Shown: piece after piece, positions 8,841 to 17,974 of the stretch
Numbering within the stretch: the stretch's first letter is position 1
Layout of the letters: each line of letters starts with the position of its first letter
Source: JBGPYM01 sp041493205
Lineage (GTDB): Bacteria > Bacteroidota > Ignavibacteria > UBA10030 > UBA6906
Direction: 5' to 3'
Length of the DNA: 38,969 nucleotides
Assembly: GCA_041493205.1 (NCBI GenBank)
Contig: JBGPYM010000003.1
Location: 1 to 38,969 of the forward strand
Position numbers and translations under genes: made by a program
Notes under the pieces: model-generated
Databases searched by the model: none
What the model was told of the DNA's origin: nothing
The model's input: the letters and a program-made list of their open reading frames with translations, nothing else

Positions 8841-9893
8841 CTAGAACCCGAACGCCACAGTGATCCGGTGCACTGCTCCGAGGCGACCGTGAGACGCCCA
8901 TGCATAGTCAAACCGGAGTTCATTGCCGAGGCCATCCCATGCGACGCCACCTCCCGCTGTCAGCCCGAATTCGGAATCCGTCTGAAAGAGGTTTGCATAC
9001 CCCGCGCGGAGGAACAGGGTCTTCCTGAAGGCGTACTCCGCCCCGAAGCTCAGACATTCCGAATTGTCGCTCGAGTGCTGCGCATCTGCGGCGAGATTGA
9101 CAACGTTCCCCTCGTCAATGCGCAGTGGATACCCCAGACCGACGCGGAAGAGGATAGGCATCGAAAAGTCATCGGACACGAGCTCCGCAGGAATCGCGCT
9201 GTTGTCCCCGTACCGGGAAGGGTCGAGGTCGTACCGGATGCGCATGTCCGTTCCGGAGTAGTGATTTTTTGTCCCGAAATTCGTGAGGCTGGCACCGATC
9301 CGGAGGCCGTCCGCCGAAAGTTCGTACAGGGTACCGATATTGATCCCAAAGAGGTACGTGGAACTATGCCAGATCCTTTCAGTGACGTAATTCACCTGTA
9401 CGCCGCAGAAGAACCTGTCGGTGATGCGGACACCGTAGCCGACGCCGATCAGAAGGTCGTTTACGGAGTACCGCTCTCCGGTCCCGAGGGGCTGGTCCAC
9501 CGTACGAACGTCGATGTCCCCGGAACTCAGCGATGTGACCGCGACGGCGGCCGTGCCGATCTCGCCGAGCCGTACGGCCGCGATTGCGTGGCTGACCGTG
9601 ATGTCCGCGAACCAGAGGTTGTAGGTACACTGTACATCCGAATGTTCCAGAGCTCCGAGGGCGCCGGGATTGTAATAGCTGGAGAGCGCTTCTGTCGAGG
9701 AGGTGACACCGGCCCCGCCCATCGCCGCTGAACGCGCGCTCGGATCAATGAGCGTGAACTGAGCAACGGCAGTTCCGGTTTTGGACTGTGCGGCTCCCAG
9801 GGAGTGCACGGCGACGGTGACCGCAAGGACCCAGAACAGTCGCCGGCGTGCCGGGCATCCCCCGGGGGATGAATATCGTCTGCGCGTCTTCAT
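8841..9893 (-). CDS. PorV/PorQ-family outer-membrane beta-barrel protein
   Basis: 350 residues with a signal peptide (hydrophobic stretch around 19-35, ending LGAAQS). The N-terminal block FTLIDPSARSAAMGGAG followed by SSYYNPGALG is the hallmark of the PorV/PorQ family, in which a FadL-like barrel follows. The remainder alternates hydrophobic and polar residues, and the chain ends in an aromatic strand (HRITVAFGF). PorV-type proteins help T9SS cargo pass or attach at the outer membrane. The position between a large exported protein and the GH genes, several of which carry T9SS tails, suggests a dedicated shuttle or attachment partner for this operon. It starts 12 bases after the preceding stop. 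The exact subfamily cannot be fixed by eye. Confidence 0.82.
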   Translation of the reverse strand: MKTRRRYSSPGGCPARRRLFWVLAVTVAVHSLGAAQSKTGTAVAQFTLIDPSARSAAMGGAGVTSSTEALSSYYNPGALGALEHSDVQCTYNLWFADITVSHAIAAVRLGEIGTAAVAVTSLSSGDIDVRTVDQPLGTGERYSVNDLLIGVGYGVRITDRFFCGVQVNYVTERIWHSSTYLFGINIGTLYELSADGLRIGASLTNFGTKNHYSGTDMRIRYDLDPSRYGDNSAIPAELVSDDFSMPILFRVGLGYPLRIDEGNVVNLAADAQHSSDNSECLSFGAEYAFRKTLFLRAGYANLFQTDSEFGLTAGGGVAWDGLGNELRFDYAWASHGRLGAVHRITVAFGF

Positions 9894-9905
9894 GGCCGGT
9901 TGATG

Positions 9906-12900
9906 CTATTTAATGATTGCGAACTTCCCGATGGAGGGGTCAAGCCCTGCCGCTTCCACGTGAAAGATATACAGGCCGGGAGCGACATCGAGATTATCCT
10001 TGGTCCGGAGGTCCCAGGCCACAAACCCGTTCGTGGATCCGTCATGGTGCAGGGTCTGGACGAGCGCGCCCCGTACGTCATAAATCCGCACGACGGCACC
10101 GACCGGCAACCCCCGGAATTCCATGCGACGCTCGCCCCTCCCGGAGACCGCAAAGCGTTCCGGCTCAAAACTTGCCGCGCCGACATAGGGATTGGGGACG
10201 ACATATGGCCCGGATTTATACTGTTCCTTCGACAACGCCGCATCGATGAATTCGCTCCGCGTGGTAAACAGGTAGAGATCGGGGGATCCGACCGGGATAG
10301 AGAACGATTCGCGGTACACGTCTCCCGGCGCCGGCAGGACGAGCGTACCGTGCTGGGCCTGGCCCACGGTGTCTATCTGGAGGCGCCAGGTGACCGTGGC
10401 CGCCGAACCGAAAAACGTCACCAGGTCGATGTAATCGCCCGGTGCGCTCAGGGTACTGTCGTTGTTAGCATCGTGGAAGAAGAACCGCATCCGTGAGGGC
10501 CCTGTCGGCGATGATGCATCAATTCTGAACTTGACCGGGACCGCGGGGCTTCCGATTGCGATAAGGCTTGTATCGATGTAGGACCCTGAAAATGTCAGGG
10601 TATAATCGGCCGGGTACCCGGGCCGCCGCACATCGGCCGAATCAATGTCTTTCCGGATGAACTTGAGCCGCGCATTCCCCAGGCTTCCTTGGAGAAATCC
10701 GCTCGCCACGGTATCCGGTGTGACAAGGTCCGGCGTCGCAATCACGGGGAGGAGCCCGGTTCCCACGGGCCCTCTCCCTTCCCCGTGGAAATCGGCTCCG
10801 GTGGTGAAGAGGGGCCTGTGTGCCGTCGAATCATAGAGTTCATACCGGGACGCATGGATGCGGCCGGGCACATCGACAGAAAACCGTATCACATATGTCC
10901 TGTCGCGCGGCACTTCCTTTGAATTCAGGACCTCCACCCCGACAACGGCGCTCCCGGGTCCTGAGTGCCGGATATCCGATGCACGGGCAGGCGTATAGCC
11001 CGTCACCCGCGGTTCCGGCCGCACCTCCACGACATTTGCCGGGAGGATGGTGCCACCGCGGACCGTCCTTGAAACAGCAATGGAGTTTTCGGACGGGAAG
11101 AAGGCGAGAGAATCCGATCCGCGGTCATACGCGCACACCGCGTAGAAATAATCCTGGCCATTCTTCACGGTTGTATCCGTCATGGTGTGCATCAGACCCG
11201 AATCGGTGCCAAGGTCGTAAGCGACACCTTCGATGATTTGCTTCGAGAAGCCCTTCACTCCGTTCTTGAGGTCGAACCGCTCGATCGGTTTTCCGTTTCC
11301 GAAGGGGCCGGTACCCCGGGCATTGCTGACGGTCTTCGGATCCCGGAAGTCCGGGTCTGTTGAACGGTAGATCTTGTACCCTTCAAAATCATTCTCATGC
11401 GTGACCGGATCGATTCCCCGTTCCGACACGTCGTTCCAGTTCAGGCGGACGTATCGATCGCCCGCCTCCGCGTTGACGATGGGAAGCGGAGGAGGGACAG
11501 CGAACTGGTAATTGGCGTTGTAAATCTGCTGCACCGTCTTGACCTGCGTCCGGAGTTCCTCGAGGTCCGCTCCGTACGCGAGTGCGAGGCTGAACCGTTC
11601 ACGGGATCCCGCCGGGAGACTGAAGGGTCCTGACGCAAAGAGGAAGCCGATGTTGTAGTTCAGCACGACTGCCGAATCGAACCGCGCCGATGGCGATGCG
11701 TTCGTAAACTGGGAATAGAGCATGGGGGGCCAGAGCCCGTAGAACACGATATCATCCACCGGATCGGTCTTGGACGGACCCTTGATCCTGTTCATTTTAA
11801 ATCCGGTCAGTCCGATCTGATCGGACTCATCCTTATCCGTCTGGTTGTAATCCGGTTCGCCGGGGGTGGGCACGCCGTCGCCTTCGCCCGGATCGTGGGA
11901 ACCTGGAATGCCGTCACCCCCTACGTCATCATAATCGGCCACCCAGTTCATGTTCTCATCGCCCGTCCACCACCGTCCCGCCTTGAACGCCGGCCTCGTT
12001 TCGAGTTTGCCGTAAAACGCCTCGAACTTTGAGAGGTTATAGTGTGCCAGGACGTACGACCGGATGTTATCCTGACCGATGATGAGCGTACCCGGATCGC
12101 CGTCGCGCCGCTCGTCCGTGATCCCATCGTCGTCGTCATCGATACCATTGAACGGGTTTCCCGGAGTCTCGAGGTACGCATATCCGAGATACCCTGTGGG
12201 GGAGCAGTTCCCGCGGAGATCGGATCCGTGTCCGGCCTTGTCCCACGTGTAGGTGAGGTTCAGACCGGAGGACCGGTCGAAATAAGCGTTGTCGTCGTCT
12301 GATTCCGCGATACCGTCGCAGGAGAGCGCGGAACCGCCGACCCCGGAATCCATGTAGAGACCGAAGATGATATTGTCAGGGTAATCCGTGGTCGATTCGT
12401 TCGAAATATCATAATGCCAGAAGATGACATTCGTGGCCTGGGGATTCGCCCACTGGAAACCGCGCACTTCCACCTTCAAGCCGAATCCATGGCGGGTCGC
12501 GTCACGGGAATCGGGATGGTAATCCCATTTATCGTAAAAATCGTCGTCCATGACAAAGAAGCTTTCCTGATCTGCGTTTGGACGCTTGCCGAAGTACCCG
12601 TTCCAGCTTCCCGGCCAGCCCGGATCGAACAGATCCGCTGTCTTATCGGGCCATTGTTCCGGCCAGGTCCGCGGGTCGTTGCTGATGGCTATCGATCGAC
12701 CGCGGTTGATGCCCGGATCCGGCTGGAGATACCCCGGGCGGGGTTCGAACCGCATGACTTTTCCGGTGTTCGGGCTCTGTTCCTGCCGTTCACGAAACCC
12801 TGTCTCCATGATATACGTCGGCAAACCGGCGGTGGTAACCTTTGCCAGGACGAACGGGGTAATGCCGTCGGAGTAATTCATCCCGGACCCTTTCGGGACC

Positions 12901-13157
12901 TCCGCCGAGTGGAATACCGACAGGTCGACGTTGAGCGGATCGAGGGGGTAATCGCCGACCATGCCGAAGTTCCAGAAGATCGAACGGATATTCCCCGCAT
13001 CGTGGGTTCCCGACCGTTCCACGTCCGTCCGCGATCGCTGCGATTTCGGTACGACGGGAAGCCACTGGGATTGTGCGTGGCATTCGACCGCGGCCAGAAT
13101 CAGAATCACGCGCAGCCCATAGCCGGCCGCCGGATGCAAGAACCTGGAATGCGTCAT
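9906..13157 (-). CDS. Large secreted surface protein with FN3-like and FlgD/T9SS-type C-terminal domains
   Basis: 1083 residues from the ATG at 13157, preceded by GGAGAAGG; the same frame extends to a TTG seven codons earlier, which I consider less likely. A signal peptide ends near ECHAQS. The N-terminal half is unfamiliar but rich in aromatic and acidic residues, with calcium-loop-like stretches (GIDDDDDGITDERRDGDPG and the DESDQIG area). A fibronectin-type-III-like segment with LNWND...FEGYKIYRST lies around residues 550-640. The C-terminus (VVPNPYVGAASF...IYDVRGALVQTL...PGLYIFHVEA) resembles FlgD-like/T9SS-associated tails of Ignavibacteria. Such proteins commonly follow a TonB receptor, as here (28-base gap), perhaps as a surface glycan-capture partner replacing SusD. 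That role is inferred. Confidence 0.75.
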   Translation of the reverse strand: MTHSRFLHPAAGYGLRVILILAAVECHAQSQWLPVVPKSQRSRTDVERSGTHDAGNIRSIFWNFGMVGDYPLDPLNVDLSVFHSAEVPKGSGMNYSDGITPFVLAKVTTAGLPTYIMETGFRERQEQSPNTGKVMRFEPRPGYLQPDPGINRGRSIAISNDPRTWPEQWPDKTADLFDPGWPGSWNGYFGKRPNADQESFFVMDDDFYDKWDYHPDSRDATRHGFGLKVEVRGFQWANPQATNVIFWHYDISNESTTDYPDNIIFGLYMDSGVGGSALSCDGIAESDDDNAYFDRSSGLNLTYTWDKAGHGSDLRGNCSPTGYLGYAYLETPGNPFNGIDDDDDGITDERRDGDPGTLIIGQDNIRSYVLAHYNLSKFEAFYGKLETRPAFKAGRWWTGDENMNWVADYDDVGGDGIPGSHDPGEGDGVPTPGEPDYNQTDKDESDQIGLTGFKMNRIKGPSKTDPVDDIVFYGLWPPMLYSQFTNASPSARFDSAVVLNYNIGFLFASGPFSLPAGSRERFSLALAYGADLEELRTQVKTVQQIYNANYQFAVPPPLPIVNAEAGDRYVRLNWNDVSERGIDPVTHENDFEGYKIYRSTDPDFRDPKTVSNARGTGPFGNGKPIERFDLKNGVKGFSKQIIEGVAYDLGTDSGLMHTMTDTTVKNGQDYFYAVCAYDRGSDSLAFFPSENSIAVSRTVRGGTILPANVVEVRPEPRVTGYTPARASDIRHSGPGSAVVGVEVLNSKEVPRDRTYVIRFSVDVPGRIHASRYELYDSTAHRPLFTTGADFHGEGRGPVGTGLLPVIATPDLVTPDTVASGFLQGSLGNARLKFIRKDIDSADVRRPGYPADYTLTFSGSYIDTSLIAIGSPAVPVKFRIDASSPTGPSRMRFFFHDANNDSTLSAPGDYIDLVTFFGSAATVTWRLQIDTVGQAQHGTLVLPAPGDVYRESFSIPVGSPDLYLFTTRSEFIDAALSKEQYKSGPYVVPNPYVGAASFEPERFAVSGRGERRMEFRGLPVGAVVRIYDVRGALVQTLHHDGSTNGFVAWDLRTKDNLDVAPGLYIFHVEAAGLDPSIGKFAIIK

Positions 13158-13185
13158 GGTGAAGGTCGCCTTCTCCAATGGGAGG

Positions 13186-15933
13186 TTACAGATTCACACG
13201 GAAACCAATTTCGATCCGTCGGGGCGCAGCGAAACGTGACGGATCAGCGAGCGTCGAGCGATCAGTTGCCGGCGTGAGCGAGTAGTACGGGCTGCCGGTC
13301 GTCGAGAAGACAAACCCGTTACCATAGCGTGAATCGAACACGTTGAAGACACGGAGAAAGACATTGAGGCGGACTTGATCGAACGTAAAGGACTTCTCCG
13401 CCCGGACATCCACCGTACCCCACGCAGGTTTGCCTTCCGAATTCCGCTCGAGGCCTGCACCGAATCCAGATCCGATTGCCGGCGTATAGGGACTGCCGCT
13501 GCCGTACTTGATGATCGCACTCATAACGTAATCGTTGGGGTTCACCAGGGTGAGCGCGGCATTGAGCGTGTGGCGCTGGTCCCAGTCGAATGATACCTGC
13601 CGGGGCCGCGGGTCCTCGCCTGCCGACGCACGGGTGAATGTCTCCCGCGGATCGCTTGAATTCCCCACCGCGTTCTGGAACGTGTAATTGAGGGACGCCG
13701 AGAAGTTCTCGGAAAACCGTTGATCATAGCTCAGCTTGATGCCGTAGACCGACCCGAAATCCACATTGGTAAACCGGGCATACTGAGCATCCGCATATGT
13801 CTCGATGAATTCCACACCGAGAAGGTCCCGGACATCCTTGTAGAACACGCTCAGGTCGACGCCGACGAGCCGGCCGAATTCCTGTTTGAATCCGAATTCA
13901 TACTGTGCCGTAAACTCCGGTTTGATGTCCGGGTTTCCCATCAGCGGAAACGTGCTGCTGGAGGCCTGGAGTCGGCTGAGGACAGAATAATCCGAATTGG
14001 CGTACAGGTTGCCGAGGCCCGGCATCTGATAAAAGTGACCGTAGGAGAAGTAGAGCGCACCTGTGGCGGTAATCGGATAGGAGACGCCGAGCCGCGGGGC
14101 GAGCGCAATCTTGCGGCTCGTCCGTTTCGGGAACGATTGCGGAATCTGGTGCGTGCTGTCCCCCTGAATTGCGTTTGCCGGGTTTTCGAGATTACTGGGG
14201 AGGGTGGTATTCGCATCGTAGTATTCCAGCCGCAGCCCAACGCGGATCATGAAATCCGTGAATTCCACCCTATCCTGGACGAACAGCGCCATTGACACGG
14301 GATGATAGGACTTCAGATTCTGGGCAAGAGTATCGGGCACGACATACACCTGCGAGACGCTCCCGGTCAGGATCTGGTAGGCGAGGGTACCGGGGGAACC
14401 GAACCCCACCGTGGCGAGCTGACCTTCGAACCCCGCCTTCACGAGGTGGATAGGAGTAACCTGGCTTGTCAGAGAAGCTTTCACAAGGAAGGCATTCGTC
14501 CTTTGTTCAAACCGTCCGATGTCATATCCCTGGATGGTCGCACCGAGCTCATAGTTTGCGTCACCCCGTGGTGCACCGGCGGCATAGTATCGCGGGTTGT
14601 CCAGCGCATCGAAGGCGTAATCCGTGTAGTGGAAGAAATTCTGACGGAGGTTCAGGGTGTAAAAGGTCGTTGGGGTGATGGTCTGCGTCCAGTCGATGCC
14701 ATGGACGACCGACGTATGGTTCTGGCGCCGCATGCCATCAGGATTGAATCGGAACGCAAAGTTGTACGGCCGCGACTGGCCGGTTGCACCGATGAACTGG
14801 TAACTGAGCTGACCGTCGGTGATGCTGTGGTTGGCGATCTTCACCTGACCGGAATACTCTTCGGAGTTTCCCAGGGGGATGACTTTTCCGTCGCCTCCCG
14901 GCCGGAAGGTCCTGCTGCCGAAATCCGATACGTCGGTCGGGACGAACAGACGCTCCCCGTAGAGGTACCCGTTGTCGCTGAACCTGCGGATGTTGACAAG
15001 GAAGGACGTTTCGGGCAGGCCAGTCGGGCCGCCGAGGGAGACTGTATAGCTCTGGAGCGGGAGAGGAAGTCCGAGATTTCGGAGGCCCTGACCGGCTGTT
15101 TCGCCCGGAAAGGACGGCCGCAGCCACTGTGACCCAAGATGCGGATAGATTGCGGCGTCGGAGCCGTTCACAACATAGAAGCCGCCATATGCTTCAGCGC
15201 TGACATCGAACCGTTCATCCGATCCGCTCCGCAGGACGGCATTGACGACCCCGCTCATGGCCTGGCCATATTCGGCGTCGAACGTCCCGCTGATGACCTG
15301 GACCTCCTGCAACACAGACTTATCGAGTTGAATGACGGAGGAGTTGTCGTACGGATTGTTCACCGAGACACCATCAACCTGGTACTGAACCTCGCCGATG
15401 CGTCCGCCCCGGAAATGGCCGTCGACGACGCCGGCCTGCAGGTTGACGACGTCTGCCAGACTCTGGACCGGGAGGATGTTGATATCGTCTTTATCGAGGA
15501 TTGCCACGGAGCTGGTCTGCCGGGTGTCCACGAGGGGGCGCTGGGCGATCGTCACCACTTCTTCCTTTTCAATGAGCGCCTCCGTGAGAGTCACGTTCAG
15601 GGTTGTCGTCTGTCCGGCATTGACCCTCACCTCCTTCACGACTCTGGACTGGTAGCCGACGGCGCTTGACCGCACATCGTAGATCGAGGCCGGGACATTG
15701 AGAATCACGTAGTTGCCGTCGATATCTGCAGCCGCGCCGAGTGTCGTTCCGAGGATCACGACCGTGGCGCCGACCACCGGCTGGCCTTTCGGGTCCGCGA
15801 TCCGGCCGGTCAGTTTACCGCGCGTATCCGCGGCAGCCGTCGAGGCAAGGAGCACAAGCAGCAGTGCGGTCCGGATCAGCCAGACAGGCATCCGATGACG
15901 AATCACTCCCGGGGCGGCGCACCGTTGATCCAT
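13186..15933 (-). CDS. TonB-dependent receptor with carboxypeptidase-regulatory-like N-terminus
   Basis: 915 residues from the ATG at 15933, which has AGAGGA 8 bases upstream; an alternative ATG 14 codons later begins directly at the signal peptide (MPVWLIRTALLLVLLAS). After the signal comes a carboxypeptidase-regulatory-like beta-sandwich (about 37-118: GKLTGRIADPKGQPVVGATV, DIDGNYVILNVP), then a plug domain (about 130-245, with YQVDGVSVNNPYDNS and FDAEYGQAMSGVVNAVLRSG), then a 22-strand barrel to the C-terminus. It imports large ligands across the outer membrane with TonB energy. In this operon the ligand is probably a glucan oligosaccharide. No SusD homologue is visible next to it. A terminator-like hairpin separates it from the CBM9-like gene. 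Confidence 0.92.
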   Translation of the reverse strand: MDQRCAAPGVIRHRMPVWLIRTALLLVLLASTAAADTRGKLTGRIADPKGQPVVGATVVILGTTLGAAADIDGNYVILNVPASIYDVRSSAVGYQSRVVKEVRVNAGQTTTLNVTLTEALIEKEEVVTIAQRPLVDTRQTSSVAILDKDDINILPVQSLADVVNLQAGVVDGHFRGGRIGEVQYQVDGVSVNNPYDNSSVIQLDKSVLQEVQVISGTFDAEYGQAMSGVVNAVLRSGSDERFDVSAEAYGGFYVVNGSDAAIYPHLGSQWLRPSFPGETAGQGLRNLGLPLPLQSYTVSLGGPTGLPETSFLVNIRRFSDNGYLYGERLFVPTDVSDFGSRTFRPGGDGKVIPLGNSEEYSGQVKIANHSITDGQLSYQFIGATGQSRPYNFAFRFNPDGMRRQNHTSVVHGIDWTQTITPTTFYTLNLRQNFFHYTDYAFDALDNPRYYAAGAPRGDANYELGATIQGYDIGRFEQRTNAFLVKASLTSQVTPIHLVKAGFEGQLATVGFGSPGTLAYQILTGSVSQVYVVPDTLAQNLKSYHPVSMALFVQDRVEFTDFMIRVGLRLEYYDANTTLPSNLENPANAIQGDSTHQIPQSFPKRTSRKIALAPRLGVSYPITATGALYFSYGHFYQMPGLGNLYANSDYSVLSRLQASSSTFPLMGNPDIKPEFTAQYEFGFKQEFGRLVGVDLSVFYKDVRDLLGVEFIETYADAQYARFTNVDFGSVYGIKLSYDQRFSENFSASLNYTFQNAVGNSSDPRETFTRASAGEDPRPRQVSFDWDQRHTLNAALTLVNPNDYVMSAIIKYGSGSPYTPAIGSGFGAGLERNSEGKPAWGTVDVRAEKSFTFDQVRLNVFLRVFNVFDSRYGNGFVFSTTGSPYYSLTPATDRSTLADPSRFAAPRRIEIGFRVNL

Positions 15934-15966
15934 GGCAAGGGTCCTCTGTATGACACTTCGGGCAAT

Positions 15967-15998
15967 AGAAAACGGGGCGGCCTGGGAACGGCCGCCTC
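15967..15998 (-). terminator. Rho-independent terminator-like hairpin before the TonB receptor
   Basis: On the minus strand a 7-bp perfect stem (15990-15996 with 15976-15982) closes a 7-base loop and is followed by GTTTTCTATT. The stem can extend by a G-U and a G-C pair. It lies 78-110 bases beyond the stop of the CBM9-like gene and 34 bases before the receptor start, so it may reduce read-through and set the ratio between the first two genes and the rest of the operon. Confidence 0.6.
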
Positions 15999-16014
15999 GC
16001 TTTCTCATCAATCG

Positions 16015-16048
16015 GAAGAGCCACCGGCGGGGACGCCGGTGCCTCTTC
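16015..16048. repeat. GC-rich hairpin repeat, copy A
   Basis: A 15-bp inverted repeat with a single mismatch around a 4-base loop: GAAGAGCCACCGGCG, GGGA, CGCCGGTGCCTCTTC. The core ACCGGCGGGGACGCCGGT is shared with copies near 21317, 36007 and 36463. It sits 28 bases after the CBM9-like stop. It may act as an mRNA 3'-end stabiliser or as part of a terminator. Confidence 0.8.
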
Positions 16049-16075
16049 ACACAGCCATGAACATGACGCGGGCAA

Positions 16076-17953
16076 CTACTTCAGCAGCATCATGCTCTTT
16101 GTTTGTGTATAGCGCTGCGCCCCGCTCTGGCCTGGCACAAATTCCAGACGGTAGAAGTAGACGCCTGATGCAAGGCCTGCTGCGTTGAACGAGTGTTCCT
16201 GTACACCGCCGGCAGTGACGGCGAATCCCGCAGTGGACACCTGGCGCCCCAGAATATCGAACACCGTCAGGGTCGCGGTCCCGCTCCCCGGGAGGGAGAA
16301 CCGGATCTTGGTCGACGGGTTGAACGGATTCGGGTAATTGCCGTACAGGCGGAATTCCTGTGCGAGTCCCGAGCCGTCCTGGTCGCCGACGCCGGTCACC
16401 AGGGTCGCATTATCCAGCAGGCAGAATGCCGGACTTGCAGCCCACGGCCATTCGCGGAACCACCAGGTGCGGGAGGCGGCGGTATCATGTCCGGCGTGGT
16501 TGAAGTCCACGTCGTGGAGGTTGAATCCGAGGGCAACCACCTTGTTCTGAGCGCCCGCGGTATAGCCGAGCTTCGCAAGATCAAGGACAGCTTCCAGCGT
16601 GTATCCGTTGTCCACGTCGTTGTTATTGTCGATCGTGGTGCCGCTCTTGAGGGCGAGGCCGTACGTGAGCGCACCGGCGGTCGAAGGGAGTTCATCGGCC
16701 CACCGGACCGAAGATCCGCCCTTGGCAACGCTATCAACCTGAATGCCGAACCGTTTGCGTCCCATGAAGTGGACGTTCGGGTCTCTGAGCGAGTCGATGG
16801 GTATATTCATACTGATCTGCAGCGCATCCATCCAATCATCGCTCACGGCATGGTTCACCGACTGATCCGCCACGTCGGCGCCGATATAGAGCTTGTCACC
16901 GAGGAAGAACATTTTCACTGTCGCAACGCCGGCGTCGAACGGTACTCCCGTCGGTGCGAACTGGCCGCTGTGTTCGGGTCCGATGGTCGGATAGGCGGCG
17001 CGGTTGGCGTCGTTCCCGTACTGGATGGTAAAGGAGGGAACATGTGACCAAACAGCGTCAGCCAGTGATCCGTCAACGGTCGGGGCGGCGAAATTCGTAC
17101 CGTTCGGTATCACCCTGTCATATGGGTATGCCGGGAGAGACGTTGTGTTGATATTGACGTCGCTGCGCACCAGCACGCGGCCGGCAAGCCCGCCGCCGTT
17201 GTTTCCCCATTCGTTGCCCCACCACGCCTTCGTCCCCACAAAGCTGGGGGTGTTGCTCCAGTCCCTGTCCCAGATACAGATGGTCATTTGCACGGCGTCG
17301 GTCGTCACGGAATTGGCGTTGTACCCGAGACTGTCGAGTTTCACCGCCAGTTCCATCCTCCACCCCTGGTCGGCCACACGCTGTCCCACGCCGTTCGTGT
17401 CCACGTTGGACTGTCCCTGGACCGTGGTCACGCCGGTGACGATATTCCTGCTGGGGAGGGCTCCAGCAGTCATATTCGGCAACTGACCTGCCCCGGCCGA
17501 ATCGATCCAGGTCGTGAAGATATCCTGATGGAGGGCGACTTTGCTCGGGTTGGCACGCTCCCGTCTGTTATAGATGCCTGCGAGGAGTCCGTCGCATGCT
17601 TCCCAACCGGCGCCTCCGACCGAGCTGTCCTTTGACGTAATAGCCAGGTAGAGGGTATTCGTCGTCTTGTTGACGAGGAATTTTACCACGGCATTTGCCC
17701 CATTACCGACGGGGGCTGTGCCGTTCATGACCTTCCAGCCGTCTTCGGGGTTGCCCGATTTCACGCCGTACTGGATTACGATGGAATCGGCCTTGGCCCA
17801 CGCCGCTTCGTTGAAGTTCCCATCGAGGGTGATAGTTGCGCCGAGGACATCGCGTGCCCAGACATAATCCTTTCGCGGCGAGAACTGCGCAAACACCGCT
17901 CCGCCGGCGAAGACGCCGACGATCAGCAGCATAAGCAGTCTGCGTGTATTCAT
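16076..17953 (-). CDS. Secreted protein with two CBM9-like domains and a T9SS sorting domain
   Basis: 625 residues. A signal peptide (MNTRRLLMLLIVGVFAGGAVFA) is followed by two similar beta-sandwich domains of the CBM9/DOMON-like type: about 25-270 (TLDGNFNEAAWAKADSI) and about 280-515 (TVDGSLADAVWSHVPSF). Both begin with the typical DG-x-DAxW strand. The last 85 residues are a T9SS tail, NYPNPFNPSTKIRFSLP to YTQTKSMMLLK. A near-perfect ribosome site (GGGAGGT) precedes the ATG. It starts 21 bases after the LacI-family gene and so shares its promoter. CBM9-like domains bind reducing ends of glucans or xylans; this protein is a candidate surface glycan-binding protein in place of a SusE/F-type partner. 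Confidence 0.85.
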   Translation of the reverse strand: MNTRRLLMLLIVGVFAGGAVFAQFSPRKDYVWARDVLGATITLDGNFNEAAWAKADSIVIQYGVKSGNPEDGWKVMNGTAPVGNGANAVVKFLVNKTTNTLYLAITSKDSSVGGAGWEACDGLLAGIYNRRERANPSKVALHQDIFTTWIDSAGAGQLPNMTAGALPSRNIVTGVTTVQGQSNVDTNGVGQRVADQGWRMELAVKLDSLGYNANSVTTDAVQMTICIWDRDWSNTPSFVGTKAWWGNEWGNNGGGLAGRVLVRSDVNINTTSLPAYPYDRVIPNGTNFAAPTVDGSLADAVWSHVPSFTIQYGNDANRAAYPTIGPEHSGQFAPTGVPFDAGVATVKMFFLGDKLYIGADVADQSVNHAVSDDWMDALQISMNIPIDSLRDPNVHFMGRKRFGIQVDSVAKGGSSVRWADELPSTAGALTYGLALKSGTTIDNNNDVDNGYTLEAVLDLAKLGYTAGAQNKVVALGFNLHDVDFNHAGHDTAASRTWWFREWPWAASPAFCLLDNATLVTGVGDQDGSGLAQEFRLYGNYPNPFNPSTKIRFSLPGSGTATLTVFDILGRQVSTAGFAVTAGGVQEHSFNAAGLASGVYFYRLEFVPGQSGAQRYTQTKSMMLLK

Positions 17954-17974
17954 ACAACCTCCCTTATTGAAGAA

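Noticed and set aside
6154..8844. A 896-codon open frame on the plus strand opposite the GH94 gene
   Set aside because: It is antisense to a protein with complete GH94 signatures; the predicted peptide has no recognisable domain and reflects GC-rich codon bias.
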